Positions 1 through 8,300 of a stretch of 64,000 nt of DNA are shown here, piece after piece; within the stretch, counting starts at the first letter, position 1; each line of letters begins with the position of its first letter. Location of the stretch: contig JAYQSQ010000013.1 in NCBI GenBank assembly GCA_038146985.1, positions 248,001-312,000 on the forward strand. Reading direction: 5' to 3'. The notes under the pieces are model-generated. The model saw only the letters and a program-made list of their open reading frames with translations. It was not told the DNA's origin and did not search any database. The position numbers were made by a program, and so were the translations under genes. Source of the stretch: JADHLJ01 sp038146985. Its GTDB lineage: Bacteria > Pseudomonadota > Alphaproteobacteria > Thalassobaculales > Thalassobaculaceae.

Positions 1-541
1 CACCACTATCGCCATATCATTTCCAGGTTAGCGTCGACAAGGTCAGGCGTTGTCAGCTCGATCATGATGTCGGCCCTGGACCGGAAAACGCCAGCTCACC
101 AGTTGCCCTTACGTGTTTCGGCGACAACCGGTCGATGGCTCGCCGATAGACAAGTTGGAAAGGTGACCGGCGCGCAGCTTGATCAGATGCGCCACGACGG
201 CGTGGCGGCGCGCAGAGATCCTGATCAGCAGCCAGCTGAATGATTCGAAACCACTGAAAAACGCGGCGTGCCATCCGATCTTATCACCACCGCCGCGATG
301 AAGCGCGTCGATATTCACGATGATGGCGAGACCGGCAAGCGACGAAGAAACCGATGGTGGCCAGCCAGGGTTATTTGCGCGATGCCCGAACGCGTTGGCG
401 CGGCTACTTCTTTCTTCCCGATCGCCGGTCATGTCACGGCCTTTCCCAAAAAATGAAACGGTAAGAATAGAAAATTGATTTTAATTTTATTGTTAATTAA
501 ATAAATGCCTTGTGTTCGCCTCCGCCTGAACTCTTGAGTGC
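1..541. other. No recognisable gene; window edge with an AT-rich tract
   Basis: No open frame here has a convincing start, ribosome binding site or recognisable protein. A minus-strand frame of about 107 codons contains a weakly hydrophobic stretch but matches nothing I know. Positions 455-520 form an unusual A/T-rich tract in otherwise GC-rich DNA, lying beyond the 3' end of the broken selO. It could be a terminator or promoter region, or decayed sequence. Confidence 0.5.
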
Positions 542-2124
542 CTAAATATCCAGCCGTGAGAATATTAGCGCCGTGTTGATGCCGACGCCTGTGGTACAGG
601 ACCGCCGGCAGCTCAGGTTTCGCAGAGGTCTGCTGACGGCTGATCCGTGGTGGTCGGCGGCCGGGTCACAGGATCTCATCCCCGGATGATCCTCATAGGG
701 CGAGGTCACGACGCTCGGCGGTCGTCCAGCGGGCCCCGAGATCACCTCCGCCACCATTTGGCGGTCGATGGCTTTCTGGATACAGTGATTTTGCGGAATG
801 AAGGCGGGGTTCACCGCCACATAGCCCGGCGGCGCTCAATGTCTCCCCGGCCGTCGGACTCAGACAAACCGCCGCCGGTATCCCCAGGCGTCATAGGCCG
901 CCGGGTCGTCGGGCTGCTGCGCCGAGACCTGGCGGTCGCGCCAGATCGCCGGCAGGCGCATCCGAAGCGGCAGTGAGGTGAAGTCGGCCCTGCTGGGCCG
1001 CCATGCGCCGAGCAGATCGTTGCCAAGCGCGATATCCGGCATATGGCCGCCGGAAGGCCGATCTTGGCGCAGAGGCCGCCGTGGAAGGCTTTCTCGAAAC
1101 GCGGCCAGTAGCCCGCAAGAACCTGTTTCGCCTTTTCGATCGCCGCCTCCTGGTTCGCATCGAACAGAGGCAGCAGGGTTTCGGCCAGCCGGGTCATGTT
1201 CCACAGGCCGATCGCGGGCTGCTGGTCATAGGCGTAGCGCCCGCCGGTATCGATGGAACTGTAGACCGTCTCAGGATGAAAAGTGTCGATGAAGGCGCAG
1301 GGGCCATAATCGATGGTCTCGCCCGAGATCGTGCAATTGTCGGTGTTCATGACCCCGTGAATGAAGCCCACCAGCATCCAGGAGGCGATGAGATCGGCGG
1401 TATTGAGAGCCACCGCTTCCAGCAACGCGAGATACGGATTCTCCGTCTCCTTCAGATCGGGGTAATGCCTGTCGATGACGTAATCCGCGAGCAGCTTGAT
1501 CGAGGCATCGTCGCGCTGGCCATGAAAATACTGGAAGGTGCCGACCCGGACATGGCTGGCGGCGATCCGCGTCAGGATGGCGCCGGGCTCCGGTCCCTCG
1601 CGGCGGACGATCTCGCCGGTACTCACCATCGCCAACGCGCGCGACGTGCGGATGCCGAGGCCGGCCATCGCCTCGCTGACCACATATTCCCGTAAGACCG
1701 GGCCAAGCACCGCACGGCCGTCCCCCATCCTAGAATAAGGCGTCGGGCCGGAGCCCTTGAGCTGAAGATCGCGCCGGATGCCGTCGGGCCCGACGATCTC
1801 GCCCATCAAGATAGCCCGCCCGTCGCCGAGTCTCGGCACCCAGTTCCCGAACTGGTGACCGGCATAGACCTGGGTCAGCGGCTGGGCGCCGGCCGGGATC
1901 AGGTTGCCGGCCAGAACCTGGGCGGTTTGCGGGTCGGACAGGAGCGCGGGGTCGATGCCGATCTTTTCCGCCAGTGCCGCATTGGCGCGAAGCAGCCGGG
2001 GCGCCGCCACCGGTGTCGGGTTGAGGCGGGTGTAGAAGACCCCGGGAAGCCGGGCGTAGCTGTTGTCGAAGGGAACGGCGTCCCAACCGGTCTCGCTCAC
2101 GCTCTCTTGGGTGATGGCATCCAC
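542..2124 (-). pseudogene. selO: Frameshifted SelO (YdiU) family protein AMPylase
   Basis: SelO family proteins are pseudokinase-fold enzymes that transfer AMP to protein hydroxyl groups. The first 350 or so codons read cleanly and include family motifs such as VYAGHQFGNW, LQLKGSGPTPYSR, GVMNTDN and DYGPCAFID. After the KIGLP motif (about 1045) the family sequence jumps repeatedly between the three minus-strand frames: PDIALGNDLLGA, then MAAQQG, then RADFTS, then SDAPAGDLAR, then DPAAYDAWG, and finally AVNPAFIPQNH, which is the family's C-terminal signature, near 785-820. Several small indels between about 830 and 1045 therefore break an otherwise full-length gene. Either it is a young pseudogene or the sequence carries consensus errors. 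The 3' limit is approximate. Confidence 0.85.
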
Positions 2125-2244
2125 GATCCGATCTCCCGGTTGTTGCGGCCAGTGCCCTGGCGACGCCCGCCTTGCAGGCAGTTGTACCGTGACTCGCCTC
2201 GGATTTCCCGATTAAAGTCGAGCCGGCCATCGCAAGAGGGGAAT

Positions 2245-2865
2245 ATGGGCATGGTGTCCTTCGAGTTCCATTTCGATTTCGGCAGCCCGAACACCTATAT
2301 GAGCCACCGGCTCATCCCCGGGATCGAGGCGCGCACCGGCGTTGCCTGCACCTATGTGCCGGTGCTGCTGGGCGGGATCTTCAAGCTCACCAACAACCGC
2401 TCGCCGATGGAGCAATTCGGCGACATCAAGAACAAGCCGGAGTATCTCCAGCTTGAGATGCAGCGCTTCATAGCCAGGCACGGTTTTGACAAGTACAAGC
2501 GCAACCCGCACTTTCCGGTGATCACGGTGCAAGTCATCCGGGGCGCGCTGGTCGCCGAGGAAGAGGGCTACTTCAAGGACTATGTCGAAGCGGTCTATGT
2601 CGCGATGTGGGAGAACCAGCAGAAGATGGACGACCCCGAGGTGATCCGCACCAACCTGGACGCGGCGGGGCTGGACGGCGCGCATATCCTTTCCCGGATT
2701 GGCGAGCAGCCGATCAAGGACAAGCTGATCGCCAACACCCAGGCCAGCGTCGACCGAGGCGCCTTCGGGAGCCCCACCTTCTTCGTCGGCGACGAGATGT
2801 TCTTCGGCAAGGACCGCTTGGTGGAGGTGGAGGAGGAACTGATGCGGCAGGTGGGCCGGGCGTGA
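2245..2865 (+). CDS. 2-hydroxychromene-2-carboxylate isomerase-like protein (DsbA superfamily)
   Basis: A 206-residue thioredoxin-fold protein of the DsbA/HCCA isomerase family. The N-terminal FDFGSP motif (residues 10-15) places Ser14 where DsbA has its CxxC, which is typical of glutathione-dependent HCCA isomerases of aromatic degradation. The C-terminal half has the cis-Pro region GAFGSPTFFV. The ATG follows an AGAGGGG ribosome binding site; an in-frame upstream extension exists but runs antisense to selO and is unlikely to be translated. It is divergent from the broken selO and ends at a palindromic repeat. The family is clear; the substrate cannot be deduced. Confidence 0.85.
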   Translation: MGMVSFEFHFDFGSPNTYMSHRLIPGIEARTGVACTYVPVLLGGIFKLTNNRSPMEQFGDIKNKPEYLQLEMQRFIARHGFDKYKRNPHFPVITVQVIRGALVAEEEGYFKDYVEAVYVAMWENQQKMDDPEVIRTNLDAAGLDGAHILSRIGEQPIKDKLIANTQASVDRGAFGSPTFFVGDEMFFGKDRLVEVEEELMRQVGRA

Positions 2866-2870
2866 CCTAG

Positions 2871-2996
2871 ACAAGACCCTTCGAGACGCGGTTTCACCGC
2901 TCCTCAGGGTGAGTACCTAAAATGCAACGACTCACCCTGAGGAGCCGCGATGTGGCGCCTGTCCCGGACTAGATCCGGGATCTCGAAGGGTCTTGT
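2871..2996. repeat. Dispersed palindromic repeat, family A, copy 1
   Basis: Two nested perfect inverted repeats: the outer arms are 2871-2886 and 2981-2996 (16 of 16), the inner arms 2900-2914 and 2930-2944 (15 of 15). The motifs are CCCTTCGAGA and CTCCTCAGGGTGAGT. A second copy lies at 4963-5070. It fills the gap between two convergent genes and could act as a bidirectional terminator. Confidence 0.9.
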
Positions 2997-3015
2997 TAGC
3001 CGTACTGTCACGCCA

Positions 3016-3999
3016 CTACCTCGCAACCTCGCGCAGCCGGTTGAGCACCATCTCCGAGACCTCGATCCGGTCCCGTTTCAGCGCCGCGCGGCGGTCGGCG
3101 GCGGAGCGGTCGAAGGGCATGCGGACGGGACCGCCGCCGGCGACCGGGCGGGCGGCGCGGACCGACTCCGCATAGTCCGTGACCTTTTGTCGGTACTCTG
3201 CCTCGGGCATCATCAGATCCGGCTTCATCGCGATCATCAGATAGCCAAAATCCGCCATCTCCGGCACGTTGACCGGGGAGCCGGCGAGAATGCCGAGCAT
3301 CTGCACCACCATGCCGAGTCCGGCGCCCTTATGCCCGCCCCAGGGGGTGAAGGCGCCGGAGAGCGCGGCGTCGGGGTCGGTGGTCGGCTCGCCGGCCGCG
3401 TTGAAGGCGCGGCCCTCCGGAATCTGTTCCCCAAGACGCCGGGCCAGCATCACCTCGGCATGCATGATCGAGGAGGTGCCGATGTCCCAGATCACCGGGT
3501 CGCCGGTGCTGGGAAAGCCGAAGCAGATCGGGTTGGTGCCGAACCGCCCGTCGACCGAACCGTGCGGCGCCACCCAGGGCGAGGCGTTGGAGGCGATCAT
3601 GGTCAGCAATCCCTCGGCCGCCGCCATTTCGGCGAAATAGGAGAGCATGCCCGTGTACCAGGTCCCATCGGCCCCCACCATCGAGATCCCGCTGGCCTTG
3701 GCCTTGGCGACGGCGATCTCGGTCGCCCGATAGGCGACCACATAGCCGAGATTGTCGTTGCCCGCGAGGCGGGCCGAGACCGGCGTCTCGTGCAGGGTCT
3801 CGACCGGCTTTGCCGCCTTGCCGGTGCGCCCGATCCGCTCGATGATGCTGACCACCCGGGGCAGCCCGCCATAAGAGAGGCCGCGCAATTCGCAGTCGAT
3901 GATGTGGTCGGTAATGATCCGGGAATCTTCCGCATCGTGCCCCAGCGCCTTCATGACGCTCTCGACCAGGCTCCGGGCCTCGGCGACGGTAAGCTGCAT
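3016..3999 (-). CDS. Malate/L-lactate dehydrogenase (Ldh) family oxidoreductase
   Basis: A 327-residue member of the Ldh_2 family of NAD(P)-dependent 2-hydroxyacid dehydrogenases (malate, lactate, sulfolactate and ureidoglycolate types), which do not have the usual Rossmann fold. Family motifs include SYGGLPR early on, the central HGSVDGRFGTNPICFGFP and GGHKGAGLGM. The chosen ATG has a GGGAGAAGG ribosome binding site; the frame stays open upstream but without a signal. It shares the intergenic gap with the SDR gene on the other strand, and its 3' end abuts repeat A1. The exact hydroxyacid substrate is not determinable. Confidence 0.88.
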   Translation of the reverse strand: MQLTVAEARSLVESVMKALGHDAEDSRIITDHIIDCELRGLSYGGLPRVVSIIERIGRTGKAAKPVETLHETPVSARLAGNDNLGYVVAYRATEIAVAKAKASGISMVGADGTWYTGMLSYFAEMAAAEGLLTMIASNASPWVAPHGSVDGRFGTNPICFGFPSTGDPVIWDIGTSSIMHAEVMLARRLGEQIPEGRAFNAAGEPTTDPDAALSGAFTPWGGHKGAGLGMVVQMLGILAGSPVNVPEMADFGYLMIAMKPDLMMPEAEYRQKVTDYAESVRAARPVAGGGPVRMPFDRSAADRRAALKRDRIEVSEMVLNRLREVAR

Positions 4000-4136
4000 G
4001 TCCTTCTCCCGCGTCGATCCCACCGTGCCAAGCACGGTTGGGATCACTTCCAGTGTTTCGTGGGCGAGGTTGAGGCGGTTCGGCCCACTCGGCAAGATGC
4101 AAGCGCGGTTTTCTTAACCGGTTGGAGGCAAGGATC

Positions 4137-4937
4137 ATGAGACTGAAGGACAAGGTGACACTGGTGGTGGGCGCTGGCCAGGCGCCAGGCGATACGATCG
4201 GCAACGGGCGCGCGACCTCGATCCTGTTCGCGCGCGAGGGCGCCAAGGTGGTCGCCGTCGACCGGGATCTCGCCAGCGCCGAGGAGACCGCCCGGATGAT
4301 CCATGCCGAGGGCGGCGACTGTGTGGCGGTGCGCGGTGATGTGACCAGCAACGAGGATTGCGCGGCTTTCGTTGAAGGCTGCGTCGACCGGCACGGGCGC
4401 ATCGACATCCTGCAATACAATGTCGGCATCACCGGCGAGGGCAAGGACGAGAGCCCGATGCAGCTCCCCGAGGAGGTCTGGGACCGGGTGATGGACGTGA
4501 ACCTGAAAGGCCTCTACCGCACCGCGCGCCTTGTCGTGCCGATCATGCGGGGACAGCGTTCCGGCGTGATCATCGGAATTTCCTCGATCTTCTCGATCTG
4601 CAGCGTCGACCGGGTGATCTACAAGGCCTCGAAGGCCGGCATGAATGCCTTCTGCCACATGCTGGCCAGCACCAACTGGGATTACGGCATCCGCTGCAAC
4701 GTCATCATGCCGGGTCTGATGGACACGCCCATCGCCATCGGCTACCGGGCGATCAAGGATGGTGTCTCGCCCGACGAGGTCCGCGCGGTCCGCGACGCCA
4801 AGGTACCACTGAACAAGAAGATGGGCACCGGCTGGGACACCGCCCACGCGGCCCTGTTCCTCGCCTCCGACGAGGCACGCTTCATCACCGGCGTGAACCT
4901 GCCGGTGGACGGCGGCATGACGGCGCGGATCGGGTGA
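4137..4937 (+). CDS. Short-chain dehydrogenase/reductase
   Basis: A 266-residue classical SDR. The catalytic YKASK motif gives Tyr162 and Lys166, with a conserved serine in ISSIFS just before, and the C-terminal GVNLPVDGG is typical. The nucleotide-binding loop is atypical: GAGQAPGDTIGNGRA has extra residues between the glycines, a version found in one SDR subgroup. The acidic residue after the second strand (VAVDRD) favours NAD over NADP. GGAGG lies about 9 bases before the chosen ATG; an upstream TTG in frame overlaps that site and is unlikely. The product is probably an oxidoreductase of a small hydroxylated substrate. Confidence 0.9.
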   Translation: MRLKDKVTLVVGAGQAPGDTIGNGRATSILFAREGAKVVAVDRDLASAEETARMIHAEGGDCVAVRGDVTSNEDCAAFVEGCVDRHGRIDILQYNVGITGEGKDESPMQLPEEVWDRVMDVNLKGLYRTARLVVPIMRGQRSGVIIGISSIFSICSVDRVIYKASKAGMNAFCHMLASTNWDYGIRCNVIMPGLMDTPIAIGYRAIKDGVSPDEVRAVRDAKVPLNKKMGTGWDTAHAALFLASDEARFITGVNLPVDGGMTARIG

Positions 4938-4962
4938 ACGCAGGCGCGTTGTTGAGATCCAA

Positions 4963-5070
4963 CAAGCCCCTTCGAGACGATGCTTCGCATCTCCTCAGGG
5001 TGAGTCAGATTTTGCGCCGATGAGTCTCACCCTGAGGAGCGCGCTGCGGCGCGCGTCTCGAAGGGTCTTG
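4963..5070. repeat. Dispersed palindromic repeat, family A, copy 2
   Basis: Outer arms 4963-4978 and 5055-5070 match at 15 of 16 positions; inner arms are 4991-5004 and 5026-5039. The arms are the same as in copy 1 but the spacer between the inner and outer arms differs. Again it sits exactly between the 3' ends of convergent genes. Confidence 0.9.
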
Positions 5071-5091
5071 TCTTGTCTGGTTCCCTTCCCC

Positions 5092-5985
5092 CTACATCTT
5101 CTCCGCCTGGGCGGTGTAGATCGAGCCATAGCCGACTTCCTCCCAGTTCGGCGGAACCGGGCAGGGGCGGGGGTCGACATGGGCGAAGCGGGGCGGGGTG
5201 CCGCGCACCAGGTCGCCGGTCCTGCTGGTCGGTGACGGCGCCGGCATCCAGGCGAAGGCATCGGCGGAACCATAGACATAGAGCGCGAGCGGCCGCACTT
5301 CCGCGGAGCTGTTGGCGCGCGAGCCGTGCAGGGTCCGGCAGTTGATCGCCACCAGACTGCCCGGCGCACCCAGCGCCTCCACACCGGTGGAAAGATCGAC
5401 ATCGGTCAAGTCATCGTCCGCGACCGCCCCGGTCCACGTGCCGGCGGCATCGGTATGGAAATAGAGCGGGCCGTCATGGCTGCCCGGGATGCAGATCAGC
5501 GGCCCGTGCGCCGGTGTCACCTCGCCGAGATTGATGCCGAGGGTGACCAGGCTGTAATTGGTGTGAGGCCAGGCGGTGATATCCTGGTGCCATTTCACCA
5601 CCTCGCCGCCGCCGGGCCACTTGTAGTTCAGCTTCGAGCTGTGAAACATGACGTTGGGGCCGACGAGGTCGGCGGCGATGTCGGGCAGCGGCGAGTCCTC
5701 GGACGAGGCGAACTCCCAGAACACCGGGTCGCGATCAACCAGCTTACGCAGGCGCCGGACATGCGGCTTGTCGGAGGAATGCTCCGGGCCGATGTCATAG
5801 GCTTCGTTCGAAGCGGTGACCCGGCGGCTTTCCTCCAGCAGGCGCTCCGAGGTCTCACGCAGCCGGTCCATCCAGCCTTGCGGGATCACCGGCCCCGTGG
5901 CGAGGAACCCGCTCTCAAAATACGCCTCGCGCTGGGCCGTTGAGAGGACGCGTGACGGGTGCGAGAGAATGTCTTCAGGGGTCAT
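5092..5985 (-). CDS. Phytanoyl-CoA dioxygenase (PhyH) family protein
   Basis: A 297-residue Fe(II)/2-oxoglutarate dioxygenase with the cupin-like double-stranded beta-helix. The iron ligands are visible: His133 and Asp135 in KWHQD and the distal His220 in RTLHGS, with Arg231 placed to bind 2-oxoglutarate. GSHDGP is the typical loop between them. The chosen ATG follows AGGCAGG; the frame continues upstream into the divergent promoter region. PhyH proteins in bacteria hydroxylate many substrates (fatty acyl-CoA, ectoine, secondary metabolites), so the substrate stays open. The neighbouring PhyH gene is divergent and only distantly related. Confidence 0.88.
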   Translation of the reverse strand: MTPEDILSHPSRVLSTAQREAYFESGFLATGPVIPQGWMDRLRETSERLLEESRRVTASNEAYDIGPEHSSDKPHVRRLRKLVDRDPVFWEFASSEDSPLPDIAADLVGPNVMFHSSKLNYKWPGGGEVVKWHQDITAWPHTNYSLVTLGINLGEVTPAHGPLICIPGSHDGPLYFHTDAAGTWTGAVADDDLTDVDLSTGVEALGAPGSLVAINCRTLHGSRANSSAEVRPLALYVYGSADAFAWMPAPSPTSRTGDLVRGTPPRFAHVDPRPCPVPPNWEEVGYGSIYTAQAEKM

Positions 5986-6123
5986 GACGGCCTGCCTAGC
6001 CCGGTCTCGATGCCGGTCCACGTGGAAGCGGGAATCCAGCATCGCAAATTCGGTTGCGGTAGTGCAAACCGGAGGGCGCATTCGCGTGCCTTATCAGCCC
6101 GCTGATTGCACCCGGCGGCGGAT

Positions 6124-6139
6124 TGGCACACCATTGGCG
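6124..6139 (+). promoter_or_regulatory. Candidate sigma-54 (-24/-12) promoter
   Basis: TGGCACACCATTGGC has GG and GC exactly 10 bases apart, as RpoN promoters need, with a perfect TGGCAC half and a weaker TGGC half (consensus TTGC). It lies about 60 bases before the PhyH start at 6199. A chance match is possible. Confidence 0.3.
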
Positions 6140-6198
6140 TGGTAGGTATCGCGTCCCGCGCCGGTGGCGGCGGGGTCGCGTGACTGGGAGACAAGCCG

Positions 6199-7050
6199 AT
6201 GCAGAAACTGACGGAACGGCAACGCACTGATTGGGCCGTTGACGGCTATATCGTGATCGAAAACGCGCTTTCACCCGATGAGGTGGCTCTGCTTTCCGAG
6301 CAGATAGACAGGATGCGGGCGCGCCCGGGCTGGGAGCCCGTGTCTGGCATGCTGCCGCGCGGCCATTACGGCTGGGTCGACAAATGCCCGGACCAGAGCC
6401 CGGACGCCTTCATGGATCGGCGCGACATCCTCTCCTACCATCAGGCCTTCATGGACCTGATCGACCGGCCCAACGTGTTCGACCTGATCGTCGACATCAT
6501 GGGCCCGAACATCCTGTTCAGCATGTCCCAGGCGATCGTCCGCGGCTCCGGCGACGGGTTCCCCGGGTATATCCATACGGACGGCGGCGAAGGCCAGCGC
6601 GAGGTCCGGGTGACCGAGACCAGCCGGCCGCTGGCGGTGAAGGCGATGTATCTGCTCTCGGATGTAGAGGGGCCGGATTCCGGCAACTTCACCGTCTTCC
6701 CCGGCAGCCACATGCGGCCGATCCAGTTTGACCGGGACCCGCCTGTGGATCCGCATACGCCGGGCGCGGTGCCGCTCAACGGCAAGGCCGGTGACTGCTA
6801 TATCTTCCCGCATGCGCTGTGGCATGGGCCGTCACCGAACAATTCCGGCAAGGGCCGCAAGACACTGCTGTACAACTACTGCCAGATGTTCATGCGCTGC
6901 TATGATTTCGGCGCCACTCCGGATATCGCCCAGCGCGCCACACCGCGCCAGCGCCGGCTTCTCGGCGATCTCGGTTATGACTTCCGGCCCGGGTCCTACT
7001 TCTACGTACCGGAAGATCAGACCCAGATCATCACCGGCGCTAGGGCGTAA
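6199..7050 (+). CDS. Phytanoyl-CoA dioxygenase (PhyH) family protein
   Basis: A 283-residue Fe(II)/2-oxoglutarate dioxygenase. The metal triad is His126-x-Asp128 in YIHTDGG and His209 in ALWHGP; Arg220 is the likely 2-oxoglutarate ligand. FPGSHMRP precedes the distal His as expected. The ATG follows a GGGAGA ribosome binding site. It is transcribed away from the other PhyH gene, sharing a 213-base upstream region, and its 3' end is only 12 bases from the convergent superoxide dismutase fusion gene. The substrate is unknown. Confidence 0.88.
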   Translation: MQKLTERQRTDWAVDGYIVIENALSPDEVALLSEQIDRMRARPGWEPVSGMLPRGHYGWVDKCPDQSPDAFMDRRDILSYHQAFMDLIDRPNVFDLIVDIMGPNILFSMSQAIVRGSGDGFPGYIHTDGGEGQREVRVTETSRPLAVKAMYLLSDVEGPDSGNFTVFPGSHMRPIQFDRDPPVDPHTPGAVPLNGKAGDCYIFPHALWHGPSPNNSGKGRKTLLYNYCQMFMRCYDFGATPDIAQRATPRQRRLLGDLGYDFRPGSYFYVPEDQTQIITGARA

Positions 7051-7062
7051 CGGTCGGGTTGG

Positions 7063-8004
7063 TCAAAGCGGCTCCGTCGGCAGGCCCATCGCCCGCCAGG
7101 CGGAGATGCCGCCGTCCAGCACGCTCGCCTTGATCCCCTTGGCGCGCAGCGCGGCGGCGGTATCCTCGCTGACCCAGAACCCGTACAGGCAGTAGACCAC
7201 GACATCCCGGTCCCTGGGCAGGTCTTCGGCCCAGATGTCGACCTGTTTCATGTCGCGCCAGGGTGCGCCGGGTAGCGCATCGCGTTGCCGGTCCTCGGCA
7301 AGCCGGACATCAAGCACAAGCGGCGCCCTTTTCGGGTCGGCGAGGGACGCTTGAAGGTCGGCGACGGTAACGCCGGGCCGGGCCGGCGTACGGGGAGCGC
7401 CGATGTCGGCGGCGGTCGCGGAGGCGAACCGCGCGGCCACGTGGCTCCAGTCGATATTTTTCATGAAAGTGTCGACATAGGCTCCGGCATTGGCGCCGAA
7501 ATCCATGTGATAGGCGTGTTCGTACATGTCCAACGCCAGGATCGGCACGCCTCCGGCAAGGCCATGGGCATGGTCGGCGGCCCACTGGTTCACCAGGCGT
7601 CCCAGCCGGTCCGACCAGCACAACAGAACCCAGCCCGACCCGCCACCAAGCGCCTTGCCCATAGCGATGAACTCGGTGCGCCATCTTCCGATCGACCCGA
7701 AATCCCGTTCCAGTGCCGAGACGAGCGATTTGTCCTCGGGATCGCCACCCGTGCCGCCGAGGCTATCGAAATAGGTCTCGTGCAGGACCACCGACCCCGC
7801 CGCGATGAGTTGCTCGCGTTTCAGACCATTGATCTCGAAACCGGGAGTTGCCGTGAAATCGAGATCTTTCAGACGGGCATCGATCGTATTCAGCCGGCGC
7901 ACGGCGCCGCCGTAATTGTTCTCGTAATGGCTCTCCATCAGGGCGACGCTCAGCCCGTCGAGACGCGGTGGTTTCATGGTCAGCGGGGCGGCCGCGATGG
8001 GCAT
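7063..8004 (-). CDS. Fe/Mn superoxide dismutase-rhodanese fusion protein
   Basis: A 313-residue two-domain protein. Residues 1-200 are an iron/manganese superoxide dismutase: the four metal ligands can be assigned to His26, His75 (LHETYF), Asp159 and His163 in LDMYEHAYHMDF. A Tyr replaces the usual Trp in the DxWxHAY signature. Residues 212-310 form a rhodanese domain with the candidate sulfur-carrying Cys272 in YCLYGFWVSE, and with LDVRLAED and LDGGISAWRAMG matching family motifs. There is no signal peptide, so it is cytoplasmic. The start has an AAAGGAG site and is preceded by an AT-rich upstream region. The fusion suggests coupling of superoxide removal with sulfur transfer or sulfide/persulfide metabolism, which is inference. 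Confidence 0.9.
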   Translation of the reverse strand: MPIAAAPLTMKPPRLDGLSVALMESHYENNYGGAVRRLNTIDARLKDLDFTATPGFEINGLKREQLIAAGSVVLHETYFDSLGGTGGDPEDKSLVSALERDFGSIGRWRTEFIAMGKALGGGSGWVLLCWSDRLGRLVNQWAADHAHGLAGGVPILALDMYEHAYHMDFGANAGAYVDTFMKNIDWSHVAARFASATAADIGAPRTPARPGVTVADLQASLADPKRAPLVLDVRLAEDRQRDALPGAPWRDMKQVDIWAEDLPRDRDVVVYCLYGFWVSEDTAAALRAKGIKASVLDGGISAWRAMGLPTEPL

Positions 8005-8300
8005 GATCGGCTCCTTTCGTTTGCAACTGTCTGGCCGGACTGTCGACCTAGGCATGATTGCCGTCAAACGAGGAGTTTTCATTCTATCATTAATTTTTTT
8101 AATCACTATGGAGGACGGAAAATCGCTAGAAGGTTTCTTTCTGGCCATAAATATTTTTTATATTAATAAGATAAGGGATTTTCGTGTTACGAGGTAGCTC
8201 AGTCGTGAATAAAAAATCTATGAGAAATTCCGTCTCTTGTAGACCGCGTATTAGGTCGGCAAAAAGGAAATTTCAGAAATGGACGACCTGATCCGTGGCT
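8005..8300 (-). promoter_or_regulatory. AT-rich upstream region of the SOD-rhodanese gene
   Basis: No gene is visible. The stretch 8080-8290 is far richer in A/T than its surroundings and should hold the SOD-rhodanese promoter (read on the minus strand) and the 3' end of the molybdopterin operon. Read on the minus strand, 8054-8067 is TTGACGGCAATCAT, which matches an FNR/FixK box (TTGAT-N4-ATCAA) at 8 of 10 positions; I regard it as suggestive only. Confidence 0.4.

Noticed and set aside
109..432. Small membrane-protein gene at the left edge
   Set aside because: Weak hydrophobicity only, no ribosome binding site and no family resemblance.
8054..8067. FNR box before the SOD-rhodanese gene
   Set aside because: Only 8 of 10 consensus positions match, so I kept it as a remark in the region entry and not as a site.
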